From: CALJTV01 sp034433775
GTDB lineage: Bacteria; Chloroflexota; Dehalococcoidia; GIF9; UBA5629
Reading direction: 5' to 3'
NCBI GenBank assembly: GCA_034433775.1
Contig: DAOUAI010000008.1
Span: 1-22,318 of the forward strand
Length of the DNA stretch: 22,318 nucleotides
A program made the position numbers and the translations under genes. Positions 7,665-15,485 of the stretch are shown one piece after another (the stretch's first letter is position 1; the number at the start of each line of letters is the position of its first letter). The notes under the pieces were generated by a model. The model was not told where the DNA came from. It searched no databases and saw only the letters and a list, made by a program, of their open reading frames with translations.

Positions 7665-8759
7665 TTAGATATTCTCCTTCACCATTTCCAGAAAGCGCTG
7701 GAAGAGATAGGTGTTGTCTTGAGGACCGGGGCTACCTTCAGAGTGGTACTGGATGGAGAGCAGTGGTAACTCTCGGTGGCGAAGTCCCTCGACTGTACCA
7801 TCGTTCAAATTGATATGGCTAATCTCGAGCCCCCCTTTTACAGTGTCAGGGTCTATGGCATAGCCGTGGTTCTGAGTTGTGATGTACACTCTGTTTGTCG
7901 CCAAGTCGCGGACCGGGTGGTTGCCGCCGCGATGTCCGAATTTCAGTTTGAATGTCCGGGTCCCGAATACAGCGCCAATAAGCTGATGACCAAGGCAGAT
8001 GCCCATCACCGGTTTGCGGAAGATAAGCTTGCGCACCGTATCTGTGAGGTAATGGATGATACTAGGGTTGCCAGGACCCGGTGACAGGACGACACCGTCC
8101 GGTCTCAAAGTGTCCAGGATGTGTTCGGCTGGTGTGGTGCAGGGGATGACCGTGACCTGACAGCCAAGATGTGACAACACCCTGGCGATATTATATTTCA
8201 TACCCAAATCGATGATCGCTATATGGCAAGATGTCTTCCCGACTGCTACCGGTTTCCAGTCGTATTGGTGGGCAGTGGTTACCTGCTTTACAAAGTCAAT
8301 GCTATCGTAGGTGGGTGAGCCTTTCAGTTGCTCCAGCGCCTCCGTCACAGTCATTTCTGATGTCAGGATGCCCATCATCACCCCCGCGGTGCGCAAGCGG
8401 CGTGTCAGCGCTCTGGTATCCACACCAGCTAGCCCGGGGATACCACTGCTCAGCAAGTACTCATGCAGCGTCATTTTGCTCTGCCAGTGGCTGGGGCTCT
8501 CACAGTACTCTCTGACCACGAAGCCTCTCACCTGGACTTTTGCCGATTCAAAGTCTGTGTCGTTTATGCCGTAGTTGCCGATAAGTGGGTAGGTGGGGAC
8601 TACTATCTGCCCAGCAAAAGAGGGGTCGGTAAGCATCTCCTGGTATCCGGTCATACTGGTGTCAAAGACCACTTCGCCATATGTGGTGGTCTCAGCACCA
8701 AAGCAATAGCCTTCATAGAAGGTGCCGTCATCGAGTACCAGTATTCCTTTTTTACCCAT
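7665..8759 (-). CDS. carA: Carbamoyl-phosphate synthase small subunit (glutamine amidotransferase)
   Basis: The 364-residue subunit that hydrolyses glutamine and channels ammonia to CarB. The N-terminal CarA domain (LDDGTFYEGYCFGA, TSMTGYQEMLTDPS) is followed by a class I glutamine amidotransferase domain. The nucleophile is C255 in GICLGHQL and the other catalytic residues are H339 and E341 in QYHSEGSPGP; LSPGPGNP forms the oxyanion-loop region. ATG 8759 is preceded by GAGAGG about 8 bases upstream. A 51-bp gap separates it from pyrC, the largest gap inside the operon, with no promoter recognised there. Confidence 0.98.
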   Translation of the reverse strand: MGKKGILVLDDGTFYEGYCFGAETTTYGEVVFDTSMTGYQEMLTDPSFAGQIVVPTYPLIGNYGINDTDFESAKVQVRGFVVREYCESPSHWQSKMTLHEYLLSSGIPGLAGVDTRALTRRLRTAGVMMGILTSEMTVTEALEQLKGSPTYDSIDFVKQVTTAHQYDWKPVAVGKTSCHIAIIDLGMKYNIARVLSHLGCQVTVIPCTTPAEHILDTLRPDGVVLSPGPGNPSIIHYLTDTVRKLIFRKPVMGICLGHQLIGAVFGTRTFKLKFGHRGGNHPVRDLATNRVYITTQNHGYAIDPDTVKGGLEISHINLNDGTVEGLRHRELPLLSIQYHSEGSPGPQDNTYLFQRFLEMVKENI

Positions 8760-8810
8760 CTGTCATCCTCTCGTGTTTCGGATATAGTTATTCTTTTCAG
8801 TAAGCGGGAC

Positions 8811-10160
8811 TTAAGTTTTCCCCGTCTTTATCTTTAGGGCAGCATCACGATAGACGATTTTGCCCTGTACGATGGTAGCCATTATTTTGCCTTTTAAGAC
8901 TTGCCCTTCAAATGGTGTGTTTTTCCCTTTGGAAGCAAAGGTGCGACTGTCCACCATCCATTCCCTGTCGGGGTCAAAAAGCGTGATATCGGCGGGACAG
9001 CCCGGTCGCAGGGTACCCAGCTCGCCAAATTTGTTGCCGATGATTTTTGCCGGCTTGCAGGTCAACAGGGATACCAGTGTTATCAAGTCTATCTCCTTGT
9101 TGTGCACCAGCAACATTAAACAGCCTAAGGCGGTCTCCAGTCCGCTGATGCCGAAGGCGGCGATATCGAACTCGCATAGCTTGTCCACCAGCGTATGCGG
9201 GGCATGGTCGGTAGCGATGGCATCGATGGTGCCATCTTTAATGCCTTTGATAAGGGAGGTGGTGTCTTCCCGGGTGCGCAGCGGGGGATTGACCTTAGCA
9301 CTGGTGTCATAGAAATGGAGCGTATTGCTTCCAGGTTCCACGCCCATTACTCGCTCCTCGGTGAGGGTGAGGTGATGAGGGGTGACCTCGGCGGTGACTG
9401 CGATTCCCTTTTCCTTGGCATGGCGGACTATCTCCACGGACCCCCTGGTGCTGACGTGGGCAATATGGAGTCTGGCGCCGGTAAGCTCTGCAAGTCTGAT
9501 ATCCCGGGCTACCATTACCTCCTCAGCGGCTGATGGTATCCCCCTGAGACCGAGCCTGGCAGAGACCCATCCCTCGTTCATCACCCCGTCTTGGCTCAGT
9601 CCTTTATCTTCACAATGATCGATGATGGGCACCCCCAGTCTGGTCGCATATTCCATAGCCAGGCGCATGACTCTGGAACTGGAGACTGGCTCACCATCGT
9701 CACTGAATGCGACCACGCCAGCCTTTGCCAGTTCGTCCATCTCTACCAGTTCCAGCCCCTTTCTTCCTTTGGTAATACAGGCGATGGGGAGGACGCGCAC
9801 ATGCCCTTCAGCGGAGGCGACCTGTTTTACATAGTCCACAGAAGCAAGGCTATCGAGCGGTGGCTGGGTATTGGGCATGCAGCACACCGTGGTGAAGCCG
9901 CCTCTGGCGGCAGCTAAGGTGCCGGTGGCAATAGTCTCCGCCTCTTCGAACCCGGGCTGTCTTAAGTGGCAGTGGAGGTCGATGAACCCCGGGGTGACGA
10001 TAAGCCCTGCGGCGTTGAGTACTGTTTCAGCCTCAGAGGGTGTGGCGCTCTGGGTGCCGAGCCATTCGACCCTGTCGTCTTTGATGGACAGGTCGCCTAT
10101 CGCATCGAGATTTTGGGACGGGTCGATGATATGCCCACCGCGAATAAGTATCCTGGACAT
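8811..10160 (-). CDS. pyrC: Dihydroorotase (class I)
   Basis: A 449-residue amidohydrolase that cyclises carbamoyl aspartate to dihydroorotate. The metal-binding residues of the class I (Aquifex/Bacillus-like) type are visible: H63 and H65 in FIDLHCHLRQPGFE, D155 in AFSDDGEPVS, H182 in IIDHCED, H235 in LHIAHVSTRGS and D318 in DAIATDHAPHT. PHHLTLTEE is also conserved. Asp at 155 in place of a carboxylated Lys agrees with the class I enzymes. Its ATG shares one base with the pyrB stop (TAATG), which suggests coupled translation. In some organisms this class of dihydroorotase forms a complex with aspartate carbamoyltransferase; nothing here tests that. Confidence 0.97.
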   Translation of the reverse strand: MSRILIRGGHIIDPSQNLDAIGDLSIKDDRVEWLGTQSATPSEAETVLNAAGLIVTPGFIDLHCHLRQPGFEEAETIATGTLAAARGGFTTVCCMPNTQPPLDSLASVDYVKQVASAEGHVRVLPIACITKGRKGLELVEMDELAKAGVVAFSDDGEPVSSSRVMRLAMEYATRLGVPIIDHCEDKGLSQDGVMNEGWVSARLGLRGIPSAAEEVMVARDIRLAELTGARLHIAHVSTRGSVEIVRHAKEKGIAVTAEVTPHHLTLTEERVMGVEPGSNTLHFYDTSAKVNPPLRTREDTTSLIKGIKDGTIDAIATDHAPHTLVDKLCEFDIAAFGISGLETALGCLMLLVHNKEIDLITLVSLLTCKPAKIIGNKFGELGTLRPGCPADITLFDPDREWMVDSRTFASKGKNTPFEGQVLKGKIMATIVQGKIVYRDAALKIKTGKT

Positions 10161-11170
10161 TAGCTGCTTTTACCCCCGGCGACTAAATATAGCAATGCCA
10201 TACGCACCGCCACCCCGTTGGTGACCTGCTCCTCGATGACCGCCTGCGTACTCCGGGCTACTTCGGGGCTTATTTCTATACCCTCGTTCATCGGTCCCGG
10301 ATGCATTACCAATGCTCCTGGTCTGGCTAGAGATAGCCTTGGTCCATTTATTTGATAGAGCTGGACATATTCCCGGAGAGTGGGGAGAAGTCCGCTTTGC
10401 TGTCTTTCCATCTGTAACCTTAGCGGCATGACCACATCGGCGTCCTTGATAGCAGCCTCAATCTCGGTCTCTATGGTTACCTGTGATAACCGGCAGCGGG
10501 CGATGGACTCTTTCAGTCCAGGCGGTAGCAGTGTTGGTGGACCGCAGAGCACCACTTTAGCCCCCATCGTGCTCATGCCCCAGATATTGGAACGGGCGAC
10601 GCGACTGTGTGCGATATCGCCAACTATTACTATCTTGCGGTCGGTCAAGTCCCCCAGGTGTTTACGGATGGTATAGATATCCAGCAGTGCCTGAGAAGGG
10701 TGGGCATGCCAGCCGTCGCCGGCGTTTATGATGCTGGCGTTGATATGGCGGGCGGCGATGTATGGGGCGCCGGAGTGATGGTGGCGCATGACTATAATGT
10801 CAGCACCCAGTGCCTGGATGGTGCGCAGCGTATCCAGCAGCGATTCACCCTTGGTCACGCTACTTCTGGTGGCATCGAGGTTTACAGTGTCGGCGCTCAA
10901 ATTCTTGGCTGCAAGTTCGAACGAGGCACGCGTGCGCGTGCTGGGCTCGTAAAACATCGTCACCACGGTCTTGCCCCTGAGCGTTGGCACCCGTTTTACC
11001 TCACGCTGCAGCACCTCTGCCATAGCATCTGCGATATCGAGGACAAGCTCAATTTCCTCGCGGCTGAAATCGTCCAGGTCGAGCACATGGTGGTGCTTCC
11101 AGAGCGCTGTAGACAAAAGGGGCAGGGTGTCCGATGCCTTTGGTTGGACTGTTTGTTCTGCTGGTCTCAT
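10160..11170 (-). CDS. pyrB: Aspartate carbamoyltransferase catalytic subunit
   Basis: A 336-residue enzyme that joins carbamoyl phosphate and aspartate to give carbamoyl aspartate, the committed step. EPSTRTR (residues 75-81) is the carbamoyl-phosphate-binding signature, followed by ATRSSVTKGESLLDT, MRHHHSGAP, the aspartate-domain segment PLRLQMERQ and the C-terminal HPGPMNEGIEIS. About 25 residues precede the usual start of the fold. No regulatory subunit PyrI follows, in keeping with the PyrR-regulated Bacillus-like arrangement. The ATG overlaps the pyrR stop by four bases (ATGA). Confidence 0.97.
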   Translation of the reverse strand: MRPAEQTVQPKASDTLPLLSTALWKHHHVLDLDDFSREEIELVLDIADAMAEVLQREVKRVPTLRGKTVVTMFYEPSTRTRASFELAAKNLSADTVNLDATRSSVTKGESLLDTLRTIQALGADIIVMRHHHSGAPYIAARHINASIINAGDGWHAHPSQALLDIYTIRKHLGDLTDRKIVIVGDIAHSRVARSNIWGMSTMGAKVVLCGPPTLLPPGLKESIARCRLSQVTIETEIEAAIKDADVVMPLRLQMERQQSGLLPTLREYVQLYQINGPRLSLARPGALVMHPGPMNEGIEISPEVARSTQAVIEEQVTNGVAVRMALLYLVAGGKSS

Positions 11171-11718
11171 GCTGCACCCTCCTTGTCCGGTGTGATGATG
11201 GTCACTTTGTCTTCTCCGTCGACCTCGGTAACATAGACCTTTATTTCCTCGCTGCGCGAGGTGGGAATATTCTTGCCCACATAGTCGGCGCGTATCGGTA
11301 GTTCACGATGCCCGCGGTCGACCAGGACGGCTAGCTGTATTGTCCTGGGGCGCCCCAGGTCCATAATTGCGTCCATGGCGGCGCGGATGCTGCGTCCTGT
11401 GTAGAAGACATCGTCCACCAGGACAATATGTTTATCGGTGATGTCGACCGGTATATCTGTGGGGTGGACAAGCGGTTTCAGTGGCAGCCGGGAGAGGTCA
11501 TCGCGGTAAAGGCTGATATCGAGTGAACCGGTGGGGACAGGGAGGTCTTCAAATTCCTGAATGGAAGCAGCCAGCCTTTTCGCCAGAGGTACTCCCCGCG
11601 TCTGCATGCCCACGAGTATGATGTCCCTGGCACCTTTGTTCCTCTCGATGATCTCGTGGGCGATGCGGACAAGCGCCCGCTTTATGTCTTCAGGAGAGAG
11701 GAGAGTCCTCTCAGCCAT
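11167..11718 (-). CDS. pyrR: PyrR bifunctional pyr-operon regulator / uracil phosphoribosyltransferase
   Basis: A 183-residue PRTase-fold protein. PyrR binds the pyr leader RNA when UMP or UTP is plentiful and shuts down the operon; many members also make UMP from uracil and PRPP. The PRPP-binding motif is HIVLVDDVFYTGRSIRAAMD (D102, D103, T107, G108). Other family features are GMQTRGVPLAKRLA, GSLDISLYRDDL and LVDRGHRELPI. It starts with ATG at 11718, with AGGAGG 8 bases upstream. That ribosome site is itself the 3' arm of an intrinsic terminator hairpin. It is the first gene of the operon, so it would control its own synthesis through the leader described in the next entries. Confidence 0.97.
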   Translation of the reverse strand: MAERTLLSPEDIKRALVRIAHEIIERNKGARDIILVGMQTRGVPLAKRLAASIQEFEDLPVPTGSLDISLYRDDLSRLPLKPLVHPTDIPVDITDKHIVLVDDVFYTGRSIRAAMDAIMDLGRPRTIQLAVLVDRGHRELPIRADYVGKNIPTSRSEEIKVYVTEVDGEDKVTIITPDKEGAA

Positions 11719-11719
11719 T

Positions 11720-11751
11720 AAAAAAACCTCCTGCCATCGAGTGGCAAGAGG
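11720..11751 (-). terminator. pyr leader attenuator terminator overlapping the pyrR ribosome site
   Basis: On the minus strand CCTCTTGCCA (11751-11742) pairs with TGGCAGGAGG (11736-11727) around a 5-base loop, 10 bp with one G-U pair, followed by seven T (11726-11720) that run almost to the pyrR ATG. The AGGAGG Shine-Dalgarno sequence (11732-11727) lies in the 3' arm. The folded hairpin would end transcription and also hide the ribosome site. Confidence 0.85.
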
Positions 11752-11825
11752 TCTTGAATGGCAAAGAGAAGAAACAGCTAACTATGGGGGTGCCTACACC
11801 GGCAAAACACTCTTTACTCATAATT

Positions 11826-11859
11826 ACCCTTGCCAGCCTCGCTGGACTGACTTAAAGGT
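11826..11859 (-). promoter_or_regulatory. PyrR-binding loop (anti-antiterminator) with antiterminator segment
   Basis: The leader RNA contains AGUCCAGCGAGGCU, one base different from the Bacillus-type PyrR recognition loop (AGUCCAGAGAGGCU), flanked by CCUUUAA on the 5' side and CAAGGG on the 3' side, so CCUU and AAGG can close the stem. The 3' arm segment UGGCAAGGG (11835-11827) is also complementary, 9 bp with one G-U, to the 5' arm of the terminator. Binding of PyrR would therefore hold the binding hairpin and free the terminator; without PyrR the antiterminator can form. Mechanism by analogy with Bacillus. Confidence 0.85.
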
Positions 11860-11871
11860 TTACTGCAACAT

Positions 11872-11900
11872 AGTATAACAGAAGGCGTCTAAAAGTGCAA
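11872..11900 (-). promoter_or_regulatory. pyr operon promoter
   Basis: TTGCAC (11900-11895) and TATACT (11877-11872) on the minus strand are 17 bp apart, near consensus in both boxes. Transcription would start near 11865, giving a leader of about 147 bases that contains the PyrR loop and the attenuator. Confidence 0.8.
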
Positions 11901-11903
11901 TAC

Positions 11904-12285
11904 CCTTTTTCCTCTGCCTTTATGGGAGAGGAAAAAGGTGGAGATGAGAGTCTGGTCCCACCTCACCTAACCTCTCCCCCCAAGGGGAGAGGAATAGAAA
12001 GATAGTTCTCTCCTCTCAAGGGGAGAGGGATAGCAAGATAGTTTTCTATCGTAAGGGGAGATGGAATTTATTTTCTCTTCCGCGGGGGAGGACAAGGGAA
12101 GACATCCTCTCCTTTTTCCCTCTCCCTTGATGGGAGAGGAGAAAGGTGAGGGTGAAATATTCGCGGTGGTCCCCCTCACTCTAACTCTCTCCTGCAAGGG
12201 GAGAGAGGACATCTCCTCTAATTCGATGGGAGAGTCTCCTCCTTTTCCCCCTCTCCCTCGAAGGGAGAGGAGAAAGGTGAGGGTG
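11904..12285. repeat. Palindromic CTCTCCC/GGGAGAG repeat cluster A
   Basis: About 380 bp of tandem, diverged short palindromes of the form CCTCTCCCTTGATGGGAGAGG, mixed with longer modules that begin CCCTCACTCTAACTCTCTCC and end AAAGGTGAGGGTG, giving inverted ends CACCCTCACC-like. The part next to the pyr promoter contains a perfect 12-bp inverted repeat, CCTTTTTCCTCT (11904-11915) with AGAGGAAAAAGG (11927-11938). No gene is supported in this stretch. It begins 3 bp after the stop of the epimerase-like gene and ends 4 bp from the pyr -35 box. RNA of either strand would form many hairpins. The family recurs in clusters B and C. Confidence 0.85.
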
Positions 12286-12288
12286 AAG

Positions 12289-13251
12289 TTAAAAGAGCTG
12301 CACGATGACCTTGCCCAGCACCGGGCTGACGACGCTTCTCATGAAGCCCAGAAATCCGGGACCGTACTTCCGTGAAATAGTACTGGCGAGGTCTCGAAGG
12401 TAATCGCTGAAGCTGTGTCGTTGAAAATTAAGCAGTGCCTGAGCCCTGGCGGTATCGTACCAGTGCAGATAGAAAGGACTGGAGGAGAACTTTTCTTTTG
12501 GCGGTAGCGGCAGCCCCATCAAGCCAAGGATAGCGCCCACCATCTCGCCGTAGGACATCCGCTGGTCGGGTCCGCCGCTGATGACCAGAGTGTTGCCCTT
12601 CACCTTGTCGAAGTCACGCACTGCATTGACGATAGCTGTGGCGGCGTCTCTGGGATGGCAGAACTCCACCGGCGTCTCCGGTGGGGCGGAGAACATCCGC
12701 TTGATGTCGGCAATGGTGAAGTCGAGGTACATGGTGGCGGTAAGGCGCAAAATTACAAAATCGATGCCAGACTCCCTTATCAGGTCTTCGGCGGCGAGTT
12801 TGGTCTTGCCATAAGTATCGATGGGCTGTGGGGGCGTTTTCTCGGGACAGAGTGGCTGGCGTGGCTGGGGGTGGCAGCCGAAGACGGCTACCGAAGAGGT
12901 GAAGACAAACGGCACCGGGTGTGGTAACTCTTTGACCAATGAGACCAGATTCTTCGTGCCGCCGACATTGACTTTGTATGCCAGCTCCGGTCGTTTATCG
13001 GTGAGCGGTGGCAGGACGGCTGCCATGTGCACGATGGCGCCTATCCCGTCCAGTCCTTGTGCTATCAGATGGGGCTGGGTGATATCTCCCCAGCAGACCT
13101 CTACATCCTCTCTGGGGTGGAGCTTTTTCAGATTGCGCCGGTTCTGTGGCGTGTCGAGGTCGAAGATGCGCACCTTGTAGCCGGCATCGAGAAAGGTCTG
13201 ACAAACGGTTACACCGAGGCGCCCAGCGCCGCCAGTGACCAGCACCCGCAT
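12289..13251 (-). CDS. NAD(P)-dependent epimerase/dehydratase (extended SDR)
   Basis: A 320-residue extended short-chain dehydrogenase. The Rossmann start is RVLVTGGAGRLG (TGGAGRLG at residues 6-13) and D31 in VRIFDLD suggests a preference for NAD(H). WGDIT and VHMAAV follow the usual positions, VFTSSVAVFG holds the catalytic serine, and YGKTK (Y147, K151) is the catalytic Tyr/Lys pair. Such proteins act on nucleotide sugars, sterol-like alcohols or other carbonyl substrates; the substrate here cannot be told. The C-terminal region (after about residue 270) is basic and aromatic, ends GKVIVQLF, and is less typical. The start ATG follows the hydrolase stop by one base, with GGAGG inside the upstream gene, so the two form an operon. 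Confidence 0.88.
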   Translation of the reverse strand: MRVLVTGGAGRLGVTVCQTFLDAGYKVRIFDLDTPQNRRNLKKLHPREDVEVCWGDITQPHLIAQGLDGIGAIVHMAAVLPPLTDKRPELAYKVNVGGTKNLVSLVKELPHPVPFVFTSSVAVFGCHPQPRQPLCPEKTPPQPIDTYGKTKLAAEDLIRESGIDFVILRLTATMYLDFTIADIKRMFSAPPETPVEFCHPRDAATAIVNAVRDFDKVKGNTLVISGGPDQRMSYGEMVGAILGLMGLPLPPKEKFSSSPFYLHWYDTARAQALLNFQRHSFSDYLRDLASTISRKYGPGFLGFMRSVVSPVLGKVIVQLF

Positions 13252-13252
13252 C

Positions 13253-14095
13253 TCAGTCCTCCCCGTTCAGCAAGACCTGTCTTGTCCAGCCAAGCCACGA
13301 ATCACGCAGCATTTTGCTGGACAGTGGTGCAGTGTGGTTACCACCGCTGAGCAGCAAGGCTTCTTTGGGCATGGGTGCCATCTGGTACACGAGTGACGAT
13401 TTGGCATAAGGGGTGACCTTGTCGCCCAGGCAGAAGACAAACAGTTTGGCGCAGTCATCGAGCTTTTCCAGTGCGGGAGACATTTTTAGTTCACGTAGAG
13501 CCTGGAAAAATTTCTGCCAGTTGACCTTGACGCTGTAGCTGTGCAGGTACATCCATAGTCGACAGGCGATGGCAGCAATGCCACTAAGCCACGGGAAAGC
13601 ACCATGCCTGGGATATTCCAGGACAGTATCAGGTCCCCATCGTCCGTAGTTGCTGGAGTCATTGTCCGCAGGGAACTCATTGCTGGTCTCCGGTGGAGGG
13701 GAGAGGAGCACCAGTGCCATGGGGTGGACTTCACTGGCGGCGAAGATAGCTGACATAGCACCGAGGCTATGACCGATAAAAGCTATTCTTCTGGTGTCAA
13801 CCTCTGGCTGGCAGCAGATGAATTCCCAGGCATCGAGGACATCGTCTACCGGGAGGCCATCCACCACACCGTGGCTATCGCCATGTCCCCGGAGGTCGAA
13901 GACGAGACTGGCTATACCCTGCTCTGCCAGAGAGCGACCGCTGGGAGTCATCGCCTTCTTGCTGGCACCGAAGCCGTGACAGAGGATAACTGTCGGCAGT
14001 GGACTGTCTACCATTGAGGGCAAAATCAGCCTACCGCTGAGCTTTATTCCATGGCTGCCGAAATTGACGGCTGTTTCTTTAATCTGAGCTTTCAT
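13253..14095 (-). CDS. Alpha/beta hydrolase
   Basis: A 280-residue alpha/beta-hydrolase-fold protein, probably a cytosolic esterase or acyl hydrolase. The oxyanion region is VILCHGFGASK, FDLRGHGDS is the strand-4 motif, and the nucleophile elbow is IGHSLGAMS (S110). The likely acid is D225 in CLGDKVTP and the catalytic His H254 in GGNHTAP, so the triad looks complete. A lid-like segment spans about residues 140-210. No signal peptide is seen. It is the first gene of a two-gene unit with the epimerase-like protein; AAAGG lies about 8 bases before the ATG. I found no convincing promoter in the gap 14096-14218, which otherwise shows nothing. Confidence 0.88.
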   Translation of the reverse strand: MKAQIKETAVNFGSHGIKLSGRLILPSMVDSPLPTVILCHGFGASKKAMTPSGRSLAEQGIASLVFDLRGHGDSHGVVDGLPVDDVLDAWEFICCQPEVDTRRIAFIGHSLGAMSAIFAASEVHPMALVLLSPPPETSNEFPADNDSSNYGRWGPDTVLEYPRHGAFPWLSGIAAIACRLWMYLHSYSVKVNWQKFFQALRELKMSPALEKLDDCAKLFVFCLGDKVTPYAKSSLVYQMAPMPKEALLLSGGNHTAPLSSKMLRDSWLGWTRQVLLNGED

Positions 14096-14218
14096 CTATT
14101 GACCTTTCTATTTGTAATGACTTTATCAGTTTACCGCATTATCGGCTGGTTACCATCGAGAGAGTGAATGGTTTATCTCTGGAAAAAGGGGCTAATCGGG
14201 TTCAGCCATCTGGCGGAT

Positions 14219-14239
14219 AAAAATCATACTTTAGTATGA
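14219..14239 (-). terminator. Intrinsic terminator after the prepilin peptidase gene
   Basis: A 7-bp inverted repeat, TCATACT (14239-14233 on the minus strand, read as its complement) and AGTATGA, separated by two bases, is followed by five T on the minus strand. It starts 5 bp after the peptidase stop. The stem is AT-rich, so termination may be modest. Confidence 0.55.
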
Positions 14240-14243
14240 GCGG

Positions 14244-15008
14244 CTAGGCGAACCCCAGCCAGGCGAGGATGTTGTTTCCCCAGAGCAATGCCACCAGTGT
14301 CCCCAGCGACAGGAAGGGACCGAAGGGGATTGCGTCCTTGCGCCCCTTGATCTTAAGCAGGAGCAGGATGCCGGCGACAAGCCCGCCGCTGACGATGCTG
14401 ATAAACAGCGCCAGCAGCACCAGCGGGAAACCGGTCGCCAGACCGATGAAAGCCGCCAGTTTGACATCACCCCAGCCCATCCCCCGGGAGATGAGGGCGG
14501 GTATGAGCAAAAAGACGAAGCCGATGGCGCCGGCTATAACGGCACTTTTCAGGTCGGGGAGAGGCGAAAGGTGCAGGAACTGCGAAGCCACGGCGACCGC
14601 AAAAGCGATGGCTATTGCCGGATAGACGACCTTATTGGGCAACAGCCCGTGTTCCAGGTCGATGACGGTGAGGACGATGAAGATGCAGCCATAAATCAGC
14701 ATTACCGGCAGCAGATAGGTGAGACTGTATTGCCAGTAGAGGAAGGCGAACATGGCGGCGGTGCCCAGCTCCACCCAGAAGATGCGCTGCGGGATAGCTG
14801 CACCACAATAGCGGCAGCGTCCCCTCAGCCAGAGGTAGCTGGCTACAGGGATATTGTCATCTGCGGAGAGCCGGCGCTGGCACACTTCACAGTGCGAAGG
14901 AGGTGAGACGATGGACTTTCCCTGTGGCAACCTGTCGGCAACGACATTGAGGAAGCTGCCTGCACAGGCTCCAATGATAAAAAAGAGCAGTGTCCAGAAA
15001 TAGTCCAC
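14244..15008 (-). CDS. pilD: Type IV prepilin peptidase / N-methyltransferase (A24 family)
   Basis: A 254-residue polytopic membrane aspartyl protease that cuts the leader of type IV prepilins after glycine; full-length members also methylate the new N-terminus. The first part has GACAGSFLNVVADRLP and two zinc-binding pairs, C40/C43 (CEVC) and C65/C68 (CRYC), as in bifunctional PilD. Catalytic aspartates are D117 in TVIDLEHGLLPN and D181 in GWGDVKLAAFIG; the C-terminal FGPFLSLG is conserved. About seven hydrophobic segments are present. The start is GTG, with no Shine-Dalgarno sequence and a perfect TATAAT ending 6 bases before it. Likely clients are the prepilins at 16564 and 21356-22251. 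Confidence 0.95.
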   Translation of the reverse strand: MDYFWTLLFFIIGACAGSFLNVVADRLPQGKSIVSPPSHCEVCQRRLSADDNIPVASYLWLRGRCRYCGAAIPQRIFWVELGTAAMFAFLYWQYSLTYLLPVMLIYGCIFIVLTVIDLEHGLLPNKVVYPAIAIAFAVAVASQFLHLSPLPDLKSAVIAGAIGFVFLLIPALISRGMGWGDVKLAAFIGLATGFPLVLLALFISIVSGGLVAGILLLLKIKGRKDAIPFGPFLSLGTLVALLWGNNILAWLGFA

Positions 15009-15014
15009 CCGTGT

Positions 15015-15020
15015 ATTATA
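15015..15020 (-). promoter_or_regulatory. Consensus -10 box immediately before pilD
   Basis: A perfect TATAAT on the minus strand ends 6 bases before the GTG start codon. No good -35 box is seen 16-18 bp further up, where GGTCAGGT is the edge of a repeat. If this is the promoter, the transcript would begin at or next to the start codon. Confidence 0.5.
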
Positions 15021-15027
15021 CCCTATT

Positions 15028-15189
15028 CACCCCCTCACCTGACCTCTCCCCCACCGTGGGAGAGGGATAGAAGGCTTGTTCTCTCCCGCGGAGGGGAGAG
15101 AGGACATTTCCTCTCCCTTGACGGGAGAGGACTAAGGTGAGGGTGACCTCCTTGCTCTAACTCTCTCCCGCGGAGAGGAGAGAGGAGGG
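15028..15189. repeat. Palindromic CTCTCCC/GGGAGAG repeat cluster B
   Basis: About 160 bp made of the same modules as cluster A: CCCCTCACCTGACCTCTCCC at one edge, central CCTCTCCCTTGACGGGAGAGG (15110-15130), then AAGGTGAGGGTG and CTCTAACTCTCTCCCGCGG. It fills the space between the prepilin peptidase promoter and the stop codon of the sulfur-carrier gene, beginning 6 bp after that stop. Confidence 0.85.
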
Positions 15190-15195
15190 TAAAAC

Positions 15196-15480
15196 CTATC
15201 CGCCGGCTACTGGCGGCATTATGTGCAGCACGTCGCCGTCCTTAAGGGAGGCCTCCTTGAGTTGCTTTATATTGGTGCCGTTGAGGAGTACCAGTGAGAA
15301 GTCCGCTATCCTCTTATTCAGCTCGACTCCTCCTGCCTGCAGTCTCTCGCGGACGCGGGCGCCGAACTTCTGTTCCACCTGTGCCAGCAGGTCGGCGAGG
15401 TCTTCTGCCTCCATGTCCACGCTGGCGGTCCCTGCATATACCTGCCACAGGCTGTAAAATTTCACGGTTACCTTTGCCAC
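15196..15480 (-). CDS. MoaD/ThiS-like ubiquitin-fold sulfur carrier
   Basis: A 94-residue beta-grasp protein that ends in the diglycine PPVAGG, the tail that is adenylated and thiocarboxylated in MoaD and ThiS. Family features are VKFYSLWQVYAG at the N-terminus, LVLLNGTNI and the closing LKDGDVLHIMPPVAGG. It is likely charged by the enzyme encoded 5 bp upstream. The GTG start at 15480 has GGGGA about 8 bases before it. The product could be a molybdenum/tungsten cofactor, thiamine or another sulfur compound. MoaD is a slightly better match than ThiS by length and by the PPVAGG ending, but no other cofactor gene is in the window. Confidence 0.88.
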   Translation of the reverse strand: MAKVTVKFYSLWQVYAGTASVDMEAEDLADLLAQVEQKFGARVRERLQAGGVELNKRIADFSLVLLNGTNIKQLKEASLKDGDVLHIMPPVAGG

Positions 15481-15485
15481 CTTGT

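Noticed and set aside
10607..11236. A 209-codon plus-strand frame opposite pyrB
   Set aside because: It is the antisense shadow of a strongly conserved gene; the coding evidence for pyrB is overwhelming.
11904..12285. CRISPR array in the repeat-rich stretch
   Set aside because: Repeats are palindromic, vary in sequence and length, have no regular unique spacers and no cas genes nearby.
11967..12375. Open reading frames across the repeat cluster
   Set aside because: Their products are low-complexity Ser/Pro/Arg/Glu strings made by the palindromes, on both strands, and do not resemble proteins.
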